Assembly: GCA_015485755.1 (NCBI GenBank)
Contig: WFTD01000007.1
Span: forward strand, 1 to 5,645
Source of the DNA: Patescibacteria group bacterium
Lineage (GTDB): Bacteria > Patescibacteriota > Patescibacteriia > S139-126
Reading direction: 5' to 3'
Length of the DNA stretch: 5,645 bases
The notes beneath the pieces are model-generated. The model did not search any database, was not told where the DNA came from, and worked only from the letters and a program-made list of their open reading frames with translations. Of this stretch, positions 1 through 4,943 are shown in pieces (position 1 is the first letter of the stretch; each line of letters begins with the position of its first letter). The position numbers and the translations under genes were made by a program.

Positions 1-2
1 AG

Positions 3-719
3 AGAAAGACTGCCCAATCAAAAAAAATAAAGCCAGGACATAGGTTGCTGGGAATGATTTCAGAGCGGGATGTGCATGTATCTTCTTGGCGCATTTTCCG
101 TATTATGGGCGAGTTTGTAGCTGGTTATGAATTTTTGCGGCATTATAAGTTGGCGGCCAGCATTTTTGGCAGCGCTCGCTGTCAGCCTTCTTCTAGAACT
201 TATAAGGAGGCGCGCAAATTGGGCAAAATGTTAGCGGAAGCTGGATTTGCCGTAATTACTGGTGGAGGTCCAGGAGTGATGGAGGCGGCTAACCGGGGAG
301 CCTATGAGGCAGGAGGTAAATCAGTTGGTATAAATATCCAATTGCCATTGGAGCAGAGAATCAATCCTTATGTAAAAGAGTCAATAGCTTTTAATTATTT
401 TTTTGTGCGCAAATTGATGTTATCATATGCCTCTGAAGTTTATATTTTCTTTCCCGGGGGCTTTGGCACTTTAGATGAATTTTTTGAAATGATTACCCTT
501 ATTCAAACAAAAAAAAGCCATCCTGTCCCCGTGATTTTGGTTGATAAAAAATATTGGCAGCCACTGCTCAAATGGATTGATAAAGTTGTTTACAGTAAGT
601 ACAACGCTATTGATAAGCAGGATATGGATATTTATTATTTGGCTGATGATGCGGATGAGGCTTTTTCTTTAGTCAAAACAATGCTGGCAAATAGCAATGG
701 AAAATCTAAGAAAAAATAA
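3..719 (+). CDS. LOG-family nucleotide 5'-monophosphate phosphoribohydrolase (5' end probably outside window)
   Basis: This is a TIGR00730/LOG (lysine decarboxylase-like fold) protein. Family members cleave the N-glycosidic bond of nucleoside 5'-monophosphates such as AMP or cytokinin ribotides, giving a free base and ribose 5-phosphate in the cytoplasm. Counting from the TTG at 45, the nucleotide-binding segments are FGSAR (41-45), GGGPGVMEAANRGA (73-86) and the signature PGGFGTLDEFFE (137-148). Arg122 of FVRK and Glu145 correspond to the catalytic Arg/Glu pair of plant LOG. The C-terminus is lysine-rich. Start: TTG 45 and ATG 54 are possible, but neither has a Shine-Dalgarno, and the frame stays open to base 3, reading a basic stretch before LLGMISERDVHVSSWRIF. 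That stretch resembles the N-terminal extension of long-form homologues, so the true start is probably upstream. The stop overlaps the transaldolase ATG by one base (TAATG), implying translational coupling. The family call is firm; the substrate is not shown by sequence. Confidence 0.9.
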   Translation, partial: RKTAQSKKIKPGHRLLGMISERDVHVSSWRIFRIMGEFVAGYEFLRHYKLAASIFGSARCQPSSRTYKEARKLGKMLAEAGFAVITGGGPGVMEAANRGAYEAGGKSVGINIQLPLEQRINPYVKESIAFNYFFVRKLMLSYASEVYIFFPGGFGTLDEFFEMITLIQTKKSHPVPVILVDKKYWQPLLKWIDKVVYSKYNAIDKQDMDIYYLADDADEAFSLVKTMLANSNGKSKKK

Positions 720-1579
720 TGAAACCAGCTGACATTTCAACTAAAATTTTTTTGGATAGCGGCGACCCCAAAGAGACTGAAGTTGTAAAGTCTGTGTTGG
801 GCTGGCTTGATGGGCAGACAACCAACCCCACTTTGCTTGCTCGCAATCCGGCTGTTAAACAAATGGCAGAGAACCAAGCATTATCTGAAGCAGAACTGGA
901 GGATGCCTATCGCCAGATTATTGAAAGGATAAATAAACTTATTCCTGGCGGAGATATTTCTATTGAAGTGTATGCTGATGCTTTTACTCCAGCAGAGCAA
1001 ATGGTAGATCAAAGCCGTCGGTTTGCTAAATGGGCTGACAATCCTTATATTAAACTGCCCATAACTTCAGCTGGAATTGAAGCAGCCCAACAATTACTGC
1101 AAGATGGAATTAAGGTTAATATGACACTATGTTTTAGCCAAGAGCAAGCTGCAGCAGTTTATACGGCTACAGCTGGTTTGTCAGGTGGTAATATTTTTAT
1201 CTCTCCTTTCGTCGGACGCTTAGATGACAGAGGAGTTGATGGGCTGTCTTTGGTTTTTAATATTCAGAAAATGCTCAAGGATACAGACGGTCATTTGCAG
1301 GTTTTAGCCGCCAGCATACGCAGTGTTGAGCATTTGTCAATTTTGCTAGAAACCCAGGTTGATGCCGTTACTGTTCCGGCTAAAGTTTTGTTGGAATGGG
1401 ACAAGGCTGGCCGTCCAATTGGGACTACAAGAAGAAAAGCAAATTTAACACCTTTGCCTTATCAAGAATTTGATTTGCGCTCAGAATGGAAAAGTTTTAA
1501 TATAAATCATTCCTTGACCGATATTGGTTTGGAAAAATTTGCAGCTGATTGGCAAAGTTTAATTGTTGCTAAGAATTAA
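719..1579 (+). CDS. tal: transaldolase
   Basis: Transaldolase (Pfam TAL_FSA) is a class I aldolase that moves a dihydroxyacetone unit between sugar phosphates in the non-oxidative pentose phosphate pathway. By eye the full catalytic set of E. coli TalB can be placed: Asp13 (FLDSGD), Asn36 (TTNPTLL, 34-40), Glu83 (SIEVYAD), the Schiff-base Lys112 (YIKLPIT) and Thr136 (NMTLCFS). Later family blocks are also present: SPFVGRLDDRG (162-172), LAASIRS (196-202) and AVTVP (216-220). At 286 aa it lies between fructose-6-phosphate aldolase-like proteins (about 220 aa) and TalB (about 317 aa). The extra C-terminal tail after residue 235 is not recognised. The ATG overlaps the preceding stop and has no Shine-Dalgarno, so it is probably translated by coupling. 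It is the middle gene of a three-gene run. A fructose-6-phosphate aldolase activity cannot be excluded from sequence, but transaldolase is favoured. Confidence 0.93.
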   Translation: MKPADISTKIFLDSGDPKETEVVKSVLGWLDGQTTNPTLLARNPAVKQMAENQALSEAELEDAYRQIIERINKLIPGGDISIEVYADAFTPAEQMVDQSRRFAKWADNPYIKLPITSAGIEAAQQLLQDGIKVNMTLCFSQEQAAAVYTATAGLSGGNIFISPFVGRLDDRGVDGLSLVFNIQKMLKDTDGHLQVLAASIRSVEHLSILLETQVDAVTVPAKVLLEWDKAGRPIGTTRRKANLTPLPYQEFDLRSEWKSFNINHSLTDIGLEKFAADWQSLIVAKN

Positions 1580-1588
1580 TTTATTTTT

Positions 1589-2572
1589 ATGATGCAGGAA
1601 GCGATTTTAGATTTTCATAAACAATTTTCTTTTCAGCCGGAGTTGAAGCAAGCTGGAAATTTTTATCCACAGAGTAAATTTGTTGTTTGCGGAATGGGGG
1701 GCTCTCATCTGGCCGCTGATATTTTAAAGAGCGTAAAACTTGAGTTGCCGCTATTTATCCATAAAAATTATGGTTTACCTTTGCTGTCGGAAGAAGAATT
1801 AAGCGCTAGTACAATTGTTATAAGTTCTTATTCTGGCAATACTGAAGAAGTGGTAGATGGCTTTCATCAGGCTATTGAGCAGGGGTATCAGGTTGTGGTT
1901 ATAACAACAGGCGGGCAGTTGCTTGATTTGGCCAAGCGCCATAAAGTTCCTTATATTCAATTGCCGCAAGTTGGAATTCAACCGCGGATGGCCTTGGGCT
2001 ATAGTTTTAAAGCTTTATTGAAAATAATTGGAGATGAAAATTTATGGAAAGAAGCTGAAGAGCTGGCTCTTTGGCTCAATCCAGCTGACTATGAAAGTTA
2101 TGGCAGTTATTTGCAGGAAAAGTTAATTGGCAAAGTGCCGATTATTTATGCCTCTGAGCGTAATCAGGCTATTGCTTACAATTGGAAAATAAAATTAAAT
2201 GAAACAGGTAAGATTCCAGCTTTTTATAATATCTTTCCTGAGCTAAATCACAATGAAATGACGGGGTTTGATGTTAGAGAATCTTCTCGTAGCTTAGCTG
2301 ATAATTTCTTTTTTATAATTATCAAAGATAGGGATGACTTACCGCAAATTAGAAAAAGAATGGACATTTTGGAAAGACTTTATTTGGACAGAAATTTGCC
2401 AATAGAGGTGCTTGAGTTGATTGGTGATAATCATTTGCAAAAAATTTTTTCCTCCCTTTTAATAGCTGACTGGTTAGCTTTAAAAACAGCTAAGTATTAT
2501 GGACTGGAGCCAGAACAAGTGCCAATGGTAGAGGAGTTTAAGGAAAAAATGAGGAAAGCTGAGTTGGAATAA
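1589..2572 (+). CDS. bifunctional phosphoglucose/phosphomannose isomerase
   Basis: This is a SIS-domain isomerase of the archaeal-type PGI/PMI family, which interconverts glucose 6-phosphate or mannose 6-phosphate with fructose 6-phosphate. The first SIS half carries CGMGGSHLA (34-42) and the phosphate-binding SSYSGNTEE (79-87), followed by the family block QPRMALGY (131-138). The second half carries KLNET (202-206) and FPELNHNEMTGF (216-227). Glu205 and His221 are 16 residues apart, the same spacing as the catalytic Glu203/His219 of the Pyrobaculum aerophilum enzyme. Lys318 in VEEFK near the end is the likely counterpart of its catalytic C-terminal lysine. The length of 327 aa is normal. The gene lies 9 bases after the transaldolase stop. 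There are two adjacent ATGs, 1589 and 1592, and no Shine-Dalgarno; the leader is AT-rich (ATTAATTTATTTTT). It is probably the main glucose-phosphate isomerase of this organism. Whether it really acts on mannose 6-phosphate cannot be read from sequence. Confidence 0.92.
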   Translation: MMQEAILDFHKQFSFQPELKQAGNFYPQSKFVVCGMGGSHLAADILKSVKLELPLFIHKNYGLPLLSEEELSASTIVISSYSGNTEEVVDGFHQAIEQGYQVVVITTGGQLLDLAKRHKVPYIQLPQVGIQPRMALGYSFKALLKIIGDENLWKEAEELALWLNPADYESYGSYLQEKLIGKVPIIYASERNQAIAYNWKIKLNETGKIPAFYNIFPELNHNEMTGFDVRESSRSLADNFFFIIIKDRDDLPQIRKRMDILERLYLDRNLPIEVLELIGDNHLQKIFSSLLIADWLALKTAKYYGLEPEQVPMVEEFKEKMRKAELE

Positions 2573-2609
2573 TAAAATCTTGCTATTTTGGCAGGGTGGT
2601 TTATTGTAT

Positions 2610-2635
2610 AAAAAATCCCCTCAAGCAGAGGGGAT
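2610..2635 (-). terminator. intrinsic terminator of the minus-strand membrane gene
   Basis: An 8-bp perfect stem pairs 2615-2622 (ATCCCCTC) with 2628-2635 (GAGGGGAT) around a 5-base loop. Read on the minus strand it is followed by six T (2615 down to 2610), the layout of a rho-independent terminator, and it begins five bases beyond the stop codon of the membrane-protein gene. On the plus strand the hairpin is followed by ATAAAATT, a weak T-tract. It may slow transcription coming from the isomerase gene but is a poorer terminator in that direction. Confidence 0.8.
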
Positions 2636-2639
2636 AAAA

Positions 2640-3056
2640 TTATGGGGAAAAAATAAATATTAACCCAGATACAAAAGACAGTCCCGCAAACAAAATTGCG
2701 TATATTACAACTATTCCAATAAAAGAGGTTGCTATAAAATCAAGCAAATGAATATCTTTCAAATCAGACAAAGTTCCCCAGAGAAGTATAAATACAAATA
2801 CAAGTGGTATCATTAAAATTCCTTGCAGGCCCTCTTTTTTAGTCAGGTATATCAGATAAAGGCTTCCCAGTGAGAATATAATAAGGAACAAAATTTTGAG
2901 TGAGTAGTAATACCAAAAGCGATAGTACCAAAAAGACCAATTGGCAATAAATTGGTATATATTTTTTATTGCCAGTTTTATTGCCAGGCGGATTTTAAAG
3001 AAAAATCGTGCGATGTTTTTTAAAACAGAAAAAATTTGGTTTATTATTGTTTTCAC
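2640..3056 (-). CDS. small integral membrane protein, function unknown
   Basis: I do not recognise this 138-aa protein. The N-terminal 53 residues are basic and probably lie along or in the membrane face. They contain a perfect LAIK-LAIK repeat (24-31) and an aromatic cluster at 40-51 in which nine of twelve residues are Trp, Tyr or Phe. Two clear membrane segments follow, about 54-71 and 78-94. After a charged loop (SDLKD, 97-101) there is a longer hydrophobic stretch, about 105-136, which may be one long segment or a hairpin. No catalytic motif or signal peptide was seen. The start is GTG, chosen because AGGAGG (3067-3072) lies 10 bases upstream; the ATG nearer to it (3062-3064) is out of frame and meets TGA after three codons. 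The gene has its own promoter and terminator, is convergent with the isomerase and divergent from the SurA-like gene, and so is a single-gene unit. That it is real is well supported by these signals. Confidence 0.78.
   Translation of the reverse strand: MKTIINQIFSVLKNIARFFFKIRLAIKLAIKNIYQFIANWSFWYYRFWYYYSLKILFLIIFSLGSLYLIYLTKKEGLQGILMIPLVFVFILLWGTLSDLKDIHLLDFIATSFIGIVVIYAILFAGLSFVSGLIFIFSP
2942..2987. repeat. tandem 12-bp duplication with a nearby inverted copy
   Basis: TTTTATTGCCAG occurs twice head to tail with no mismatch (2964-2975 and 2976-2987). It keeps the reading frame of the minus-strand gene and encodes the LAIK-LAIK repeat. An inverted copy, TGGCAATAAA, lies at 2942-2951 and can pair over 10 bp with TTTATTGCCA at 2965-2974 across a 13-base loop. 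It looks like a replication-slippage duplication inside a coding region. No other role is apparent. Confidence 0.7.
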
Positions 3057-3066
3057 TTTTGCATTT

Positions 3067-3072
3067 CCTCCT
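3067..3072 (-). promoter_or_regulatory. Shine-Dalgarno site deciding the GTG start at 3056
   Basis: AGGAGG on the minus strand lies 10 bases before GTG 3054-3056. An ATG lies only two bases from the site, in another frame, with a TGA three codons on that overlaps the GTG (ATGCAAAAGTGA). It is too close to be the normal start, though the overlap could in principle allow reinitiation. Confidence 0.7.
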
Positions 3073-3092
3073 TTTTAAGGTGCTGTTGGTAT

Positions 3093-3120
3093 ATTTTATA
3101 TTTTTTGTTTTTGTTGTCAA
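3093..3120 (-). promoter_or_regulatory. sigma70-type promoter for the minus-strand membrane gene
   Basis: On the minus strand, a consensus -35 TTGACA (3115-3120) is followed after 16 bases by TAAAAT (3093-3098), five of six matches to TATAAT. Transcription would begin near 3086, giving a leader of about 30 bases that contains the AGGAGG ribosome site. TATAAA lies two bases nearer, with a 14-base spacer, and is a less likely -10. The position and fit make this the best promoter in the window. Confidence 0.65.
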
Positions 3121-3141
3121 GGAGGGAGCCTCTGGCATTAT

Positions 3142-3170
3142 TTGCTCCTTTTTCAGTTTTGCTTTATAAT
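3142..3170 (+). promoter_or_regulatory. sigma70-type promoter for the SurA-like gene and its neighbour
   Basis: A perfect -10 TATAAT (3165-3170) follows TTGCTC (3142-3147, three of six matches to TTGACA) after a 17-base spacer. Transcription would begin near 3177, leaving an AT-rich leader of about 20 bases with no Shine-Dalgarno before the ATG at 3198. The promoter faces away from the minus-strand promoter; their -35 elements are 21 bases apart. Confidence 0.6.
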
Positions 3171-3197
3171 GAATTTTATTATTATTTATCTTAATTT

Positions 3198-3962
3198 ATG
3201 GAAGATATAAAATTTTCACATCAACAATCTGACCCTTCTGACAATACCGCAGGCAATACGCCATCCAAAGGTAAGGGGAGGGCAGTTATTTTGGCAGTTG
3301 GCGCTATTGTCTTGATTTTGGCTTTGGGAGGGGTTGCTTTTTGGGCAGGCATTTTCCCCAGTAAAGAAGCCCAAACAAACCAAGAATCTTCTACAAGTAA
3401 AGAAGTATGGGCAAGGGTTAATGGAGAGGAAATCACTGACAAAAAGATGCAAGAGAGGGTTAGTATTTTGTTGTCAGATGCGTTGGCGCAGGGGGTTGAG
3501 GTTACTCAAGAGCAAAGACAACTAGTCAATCAGCAGGCTTTACAGCAGTTGATAAATGAAACCTTACTTTTGCAGGCAGCTCAGCAAGCTGGCGTTGCTG
3601 TTGATGATTCTGTTGTAGAAAATCAATTCCAACAAATTGCTGCTAGTTTTTCTAGTCCAGATGATTTTGATCAGGCGTTGGCAAAAAATGGCACAACCGC
3701 CCAGGGGTTAAAAAATGATATCAAACGACAGTTAACAATCCAGGCTTATTTAGACACACAGATTGACAAAAACAAAATTCAGGTTAATGATAAAGATGTG
3801 GAGGATCTTTACAATCAATACGCTGCCAATGCAGACAACATACCACCGCTGGAAGCAATCGCTCCGCAAATTAAGCAACAATTAGAGCAACAAAAATATA
3901 CCGAACAGGTAACTTTATTATTGCAAAAGTTGGCAGATAATGCTCAGATTGAAATTTTATAA
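3198..3962 (+). CDS. membrane-anchored SurA N-terminal domain protein lacking the parvulin domain
   Basis: This 254-aa protein has a polar cytoplasmic N-terminus (1-26), one membrane segment (about 29-52), and an extracytoplasmic region matching the N-terminal domain of SurA/PrsA-type foldases. Typical elements are ARVNGEEIT (72-80), the helical LVNQQALQQLINETLLLQAAQQAGV (about 109-133), a helical region to about 190 and IQVNDKDVEDLYNQY (194-208). In SurA-type isomerases a parvulin (PPIC) domain follows this last element. Here the chain passes straight to PPLEAIAPQIKQQLEQQK (216-233), the helix that normally comes after the isomerase domain. It is therefore probably a chaperone or substrate-binding protein for exported polypeptides, without prolyl isomerase activity. 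The start ATG has no Shine-Dalgarno. The next gene begins 24 bases downstream with no terminator between, so they are probably co-transcribed. The SurA-N fold call is good; the role in the cell is inferred. Confidence 0.85.
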   Translation: MEDIKFSHQQSDPSDNTAGNTPSKGKGRAVILAVGAIVLILALGGVAFWAGIFPSKEAQTNQESSTSKEVWARVNGEEITDKKMQERVSILLSDALAQGVEVTQEQRQLVNQQALQQLINETLLLQAAQQAGVAVDDSVVENQFQQIAASFSSPDDFDQALAKNGTTAQGLKNDIKRQLTIQAYLDTQIDKNKIQVNDKDVEDLYNQYAANADNIPPLEAIAPQIKQQLEQQKYTEQVTLLLQKLADNAQIEIL

Positions 3963-3974
3963 CAACAAAATAAG

Positions 3975-3980
3975 AGGAGG
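3975..3980 (+). promoter_or_regulatory. Shine-Dalgarno site deciding the GTG start at 3987
   Basis: AGGAGG lies six bases before GTG 3987-3989, a near-ideal spacing. It fixes the start of the small cysteine protein, which has no in-frame ATG nearby. Confidence 0.75.
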
Positions 3981-3986
3981 TAAAAA

Positions 3987-4268
3987 GTGTTTTTGTGTTA
4001 TCTGAAAGGAGACGGCAGTTTTGTTAAGGTAATAAAGGCAAAATCAAAGCTAATTTGCCGTTGCGATGAATGTCTTACTACTATAAAAAGCGGCAATGAT
4101 TTTGTTAAAATTAGTTTTAATGATAATGACGGCAAATGGATATCTGTTCGTATTTGCAAGAAGTGTTTTGACAAGAAGTCTTTTTTGTTGGAAGAGAAAA
4201 ATGAGTGCCAAATTATCCTTACCTTTGACCTTGCTAAGTTGGATGTATTGCTAAGTAATTTAGTTTGA
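3987..4268 (+). CDS. small four-cysteine (putative zinc-binding) protein, function unknown
   Basis: This 93-aa protein is not recognised as a named family. It carries CDEC (Cys26, Cys29) and CKKC (Cys57, Cys60), two CxxC knuckles 27 residues apart, the arrangement of a small zinc ribbon or treble clef. The material between them (IKSGNDFVKISF and a basic/aromatic strand before ICKKC) fits beta strands. Cys24 and Cys74 are extra cysteines outside the pairs. It has no signal peptide or membrane segment and is basic in its first two thirds. The GTG start is well supported by AGGAGG (3975-3980) six bases upstream, unlike its AT-led neighbours. It lies 24 bases after the SurA-like gene, and a strong terminator follows, so the two form a probable operon. 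The TGA stop directly before the terminator argues for the standard code. It could bind nucleic acid or protein; the sequence does not decide. Confidence 0.75.
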   Translation: MFLCYLKGDGSFVKVIKAKSKLICRCDECLTTIKSGNDFVKISFNDNDGKWISVRICKKCFDKKSFLLEEKNECQIILTFDLAKLDVLLSNLV

Positions 4269-4284
4269 GGAAACTCATTCAAAC

Positions 4285-4309
4285 AAACAGCCTGTTTGGC
4301 TGTTTTTTT
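4285..4309 (+). terminator. intrinsic terminator after the SurA-like / cysteine-protein unit
   Basis: An 8-bp perfect stem pairs 4285-4292 (AAACAGCC) with 4298-4305 (GGCTGTTT) around the loop TGTTT. A run of seven T spans 4303-4309, its first three bases lying in the stem. It starts 16 bases after the TGA stop of the cysteine protein. It separates that unit from the lipoprotein gene, which begins 27 bases beyond the T-run. Confidence 0.88.
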
Positions 4310-4336
4310 CCAGGGGATAATTATTAATTTATTTTT

Positions 4337-4864
4337 ATGAAAAAATTATACTTATTTTTTATTATTGTCAGCGTTATTTTTTTGGCAGGCTGTTTTAACA
4401 AAAAGTCGGCAGTGGATAATAGGATAGAAAAAAATATAAAGCAGACATACGAAGAAAGAGGAGAGGATGTTGATGTCAATATTGATACTAAGAAGGGGGA
4501 GTTAACTTTTGAGAATAAAGATCAAGGCGTCCTGGTCAAAACTTCTGAGCAGGGTGATTTGGAATTGCCTGATGATTGGCCCAAAGAAGTCAAAGTTTAT
4601 CCTAATGGAAAATTAGTAGCCGTTGTTAAAAATGATGAGGGCATTCATGTAACGATTAAAGTCAATGATAGTTTAGATAAGATAAAGAAATGGTATGACG
4701 AACAAATGCAAAAAACTGATTGGCAGTCTGAAATTAATTTTAATATGGGCGCTAGCTGGATGTCCTCTTACAAAAAAGGTAATTATCAACTTGTATTCAA
4801 TGCTGGACCCAGTGAAGAGGAAAGCGGAAACATGCTTACTATTAGCTATATCCAGGCAAAATAG
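4337..4864 (+). CDS. exported lipoprotein with a C-terminal 'WPKEVKVYP ... KKWYDEQM' domain
   Basis: This is a 175-aa lipoprotein. Residues 1-19 form a lipoprotein signal: KK, a hydrophobic run (4-17) and the lipobox LAGC with Cys19 as the lipidated residue. A charged linker follows. Residues 47-68 (VNIDTKKGELTFENKDQGVLVKT) look like a short beta unit. From about 77 (LPDDWPKEVKVYPNGKLVAV) the pattern is that of widespread small domains of the type 'P..vPvYPga ... v.f.t.ds...i..fY...l...gW': the helix SLDKIKKWYDEQMQKTDW (112-129) is followed by strands to residue 173. I know no biochemical role for this domain; it is common in lipoproteins of uncultured bacteria. The ATG has no Shine-Dalgarno and shares an 18-base start context with the isomerase gene. 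The gene lies after a strong terminator, so it should have its own promoter, but none is convincing in the 27-base gap. It ends in TAG. Confidence 0.83.
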   Translation: MKKLYLFFIIVSVIFLAGCFNKKSAVDNRIEKNIKQTYEERGEDVDVNIDTKKGELTFENKDQGVLVKTSEQGDLELPDDWPKEVKVYPNGKLVAVVKNDEGIHVTIKVNDSLDKIKKWYDEQMQKTDWQSEINFNMGASWMSSYKKGNYQLVFNAGPSEEESGNMLTISYIQAK

Positions 4865-4873
4865 GTTTGAGAA

Positions 4874-4902
4874 TTTAGAACCGTTAATAGAAAATGTATA
4901 AG
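4874..4902 (+). promoter_or_regulatory. possible promoter for the nucleoside phosphorylase gene
   Basis: TTTAGA (4874-4879, four of six matches to TTGACA) and TATAAG (4897-4902, five of six to TATAAT) are separated by 17 bases. The leader is so AT-rich that other -10-like hexamers exist (TATAAA 4908-4913, TATGAT 4915-4920), so the assignment is tentative. Confidence 0.35.
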
Positions 4903-4943
4903 TGATGTATAAATTATGATATGTGTGATGTATTAAAATACAT
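4902..4943 (+). promoter_or_regulatory. repeat-rich leader with palindrome over the phosphorylase start codon
   Basis: GTGATGTAT occurs at 4902-4910 and again at 4925-4933, 23 bases apart (about two helical turns). A third ATGTATAA lies just upstream at 4894-4901. An inverted repeat with 7-base arms, ATGTATT (4928-4934) and AATACAT (4937-4943), spaced by AA, runs into the ATG at 4942. This could be a repressor operator or simply AT-rich sequence; it is too weak to form a stable RNA hairpin. No factor can be named. Confidence 0.35.

Noticed and set aside
1799..1981. Minus-strand open frame of 60 codons inside the isomerase gene
   Set aside because: It lies wholly within a confidently assigned gene and shows no recognisable domain or ribosome site.
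3053..3064. Three-codon minus-strand ORF ATGCAAAAGTGA ahead of the membrane gene
   Set aside because: The ATG is only two bases from the Shine-Dalgarno, too close for normal initiation, and such short overlaps arise easily by chance.
3119..3153. AAGGAG ... CTCCTTTTT as an intrinsic terminator
   Set aside because: The stem is only six pairs with a 20-base loop and lies between two outward-facing promoters with no gene reading into it; better viewed as a possible dyad operator.
3216..3525. Several open frames on both strands overlapping the 5' half of the SurA-like gene
   Set aside because: They conflict with a gene that has a good promoter and domain match; their translations look like shadow reading of its codons.
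3998..4282. Minus-strand 94-codon open frame opposite the small cysteine protein
   Set aside because: The plus-strand gene has AGGAGG, a GTG start and a terminator just after its stop; the minus frame would end without such signals.
4266..4284. TGA read as glycine (alternative code of Gracilibacteria/SR1)
   Set aside because: The TGA ends the cysteine protein just before a strong terminator, and reading through would run the protein into the hairpin. The other visible stops are TAA or TAG and proteins end at normal family lengths.
4296..4327. Promoter for the lipoprotein gene (TTGGCT with GATAAT or TATTAA)
   Set aside because: Spacers are 14 and 20 bases and the -35 would lie within the terminator hairpin; not good enough to call.
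4695..4901. Plus-strand 68-codon open frame in the 3' part of the lipoprotein gene
   Set aside because: It is in another frame of a complete lipoprotein gene and has no start signals; not evidence of a frameshift.
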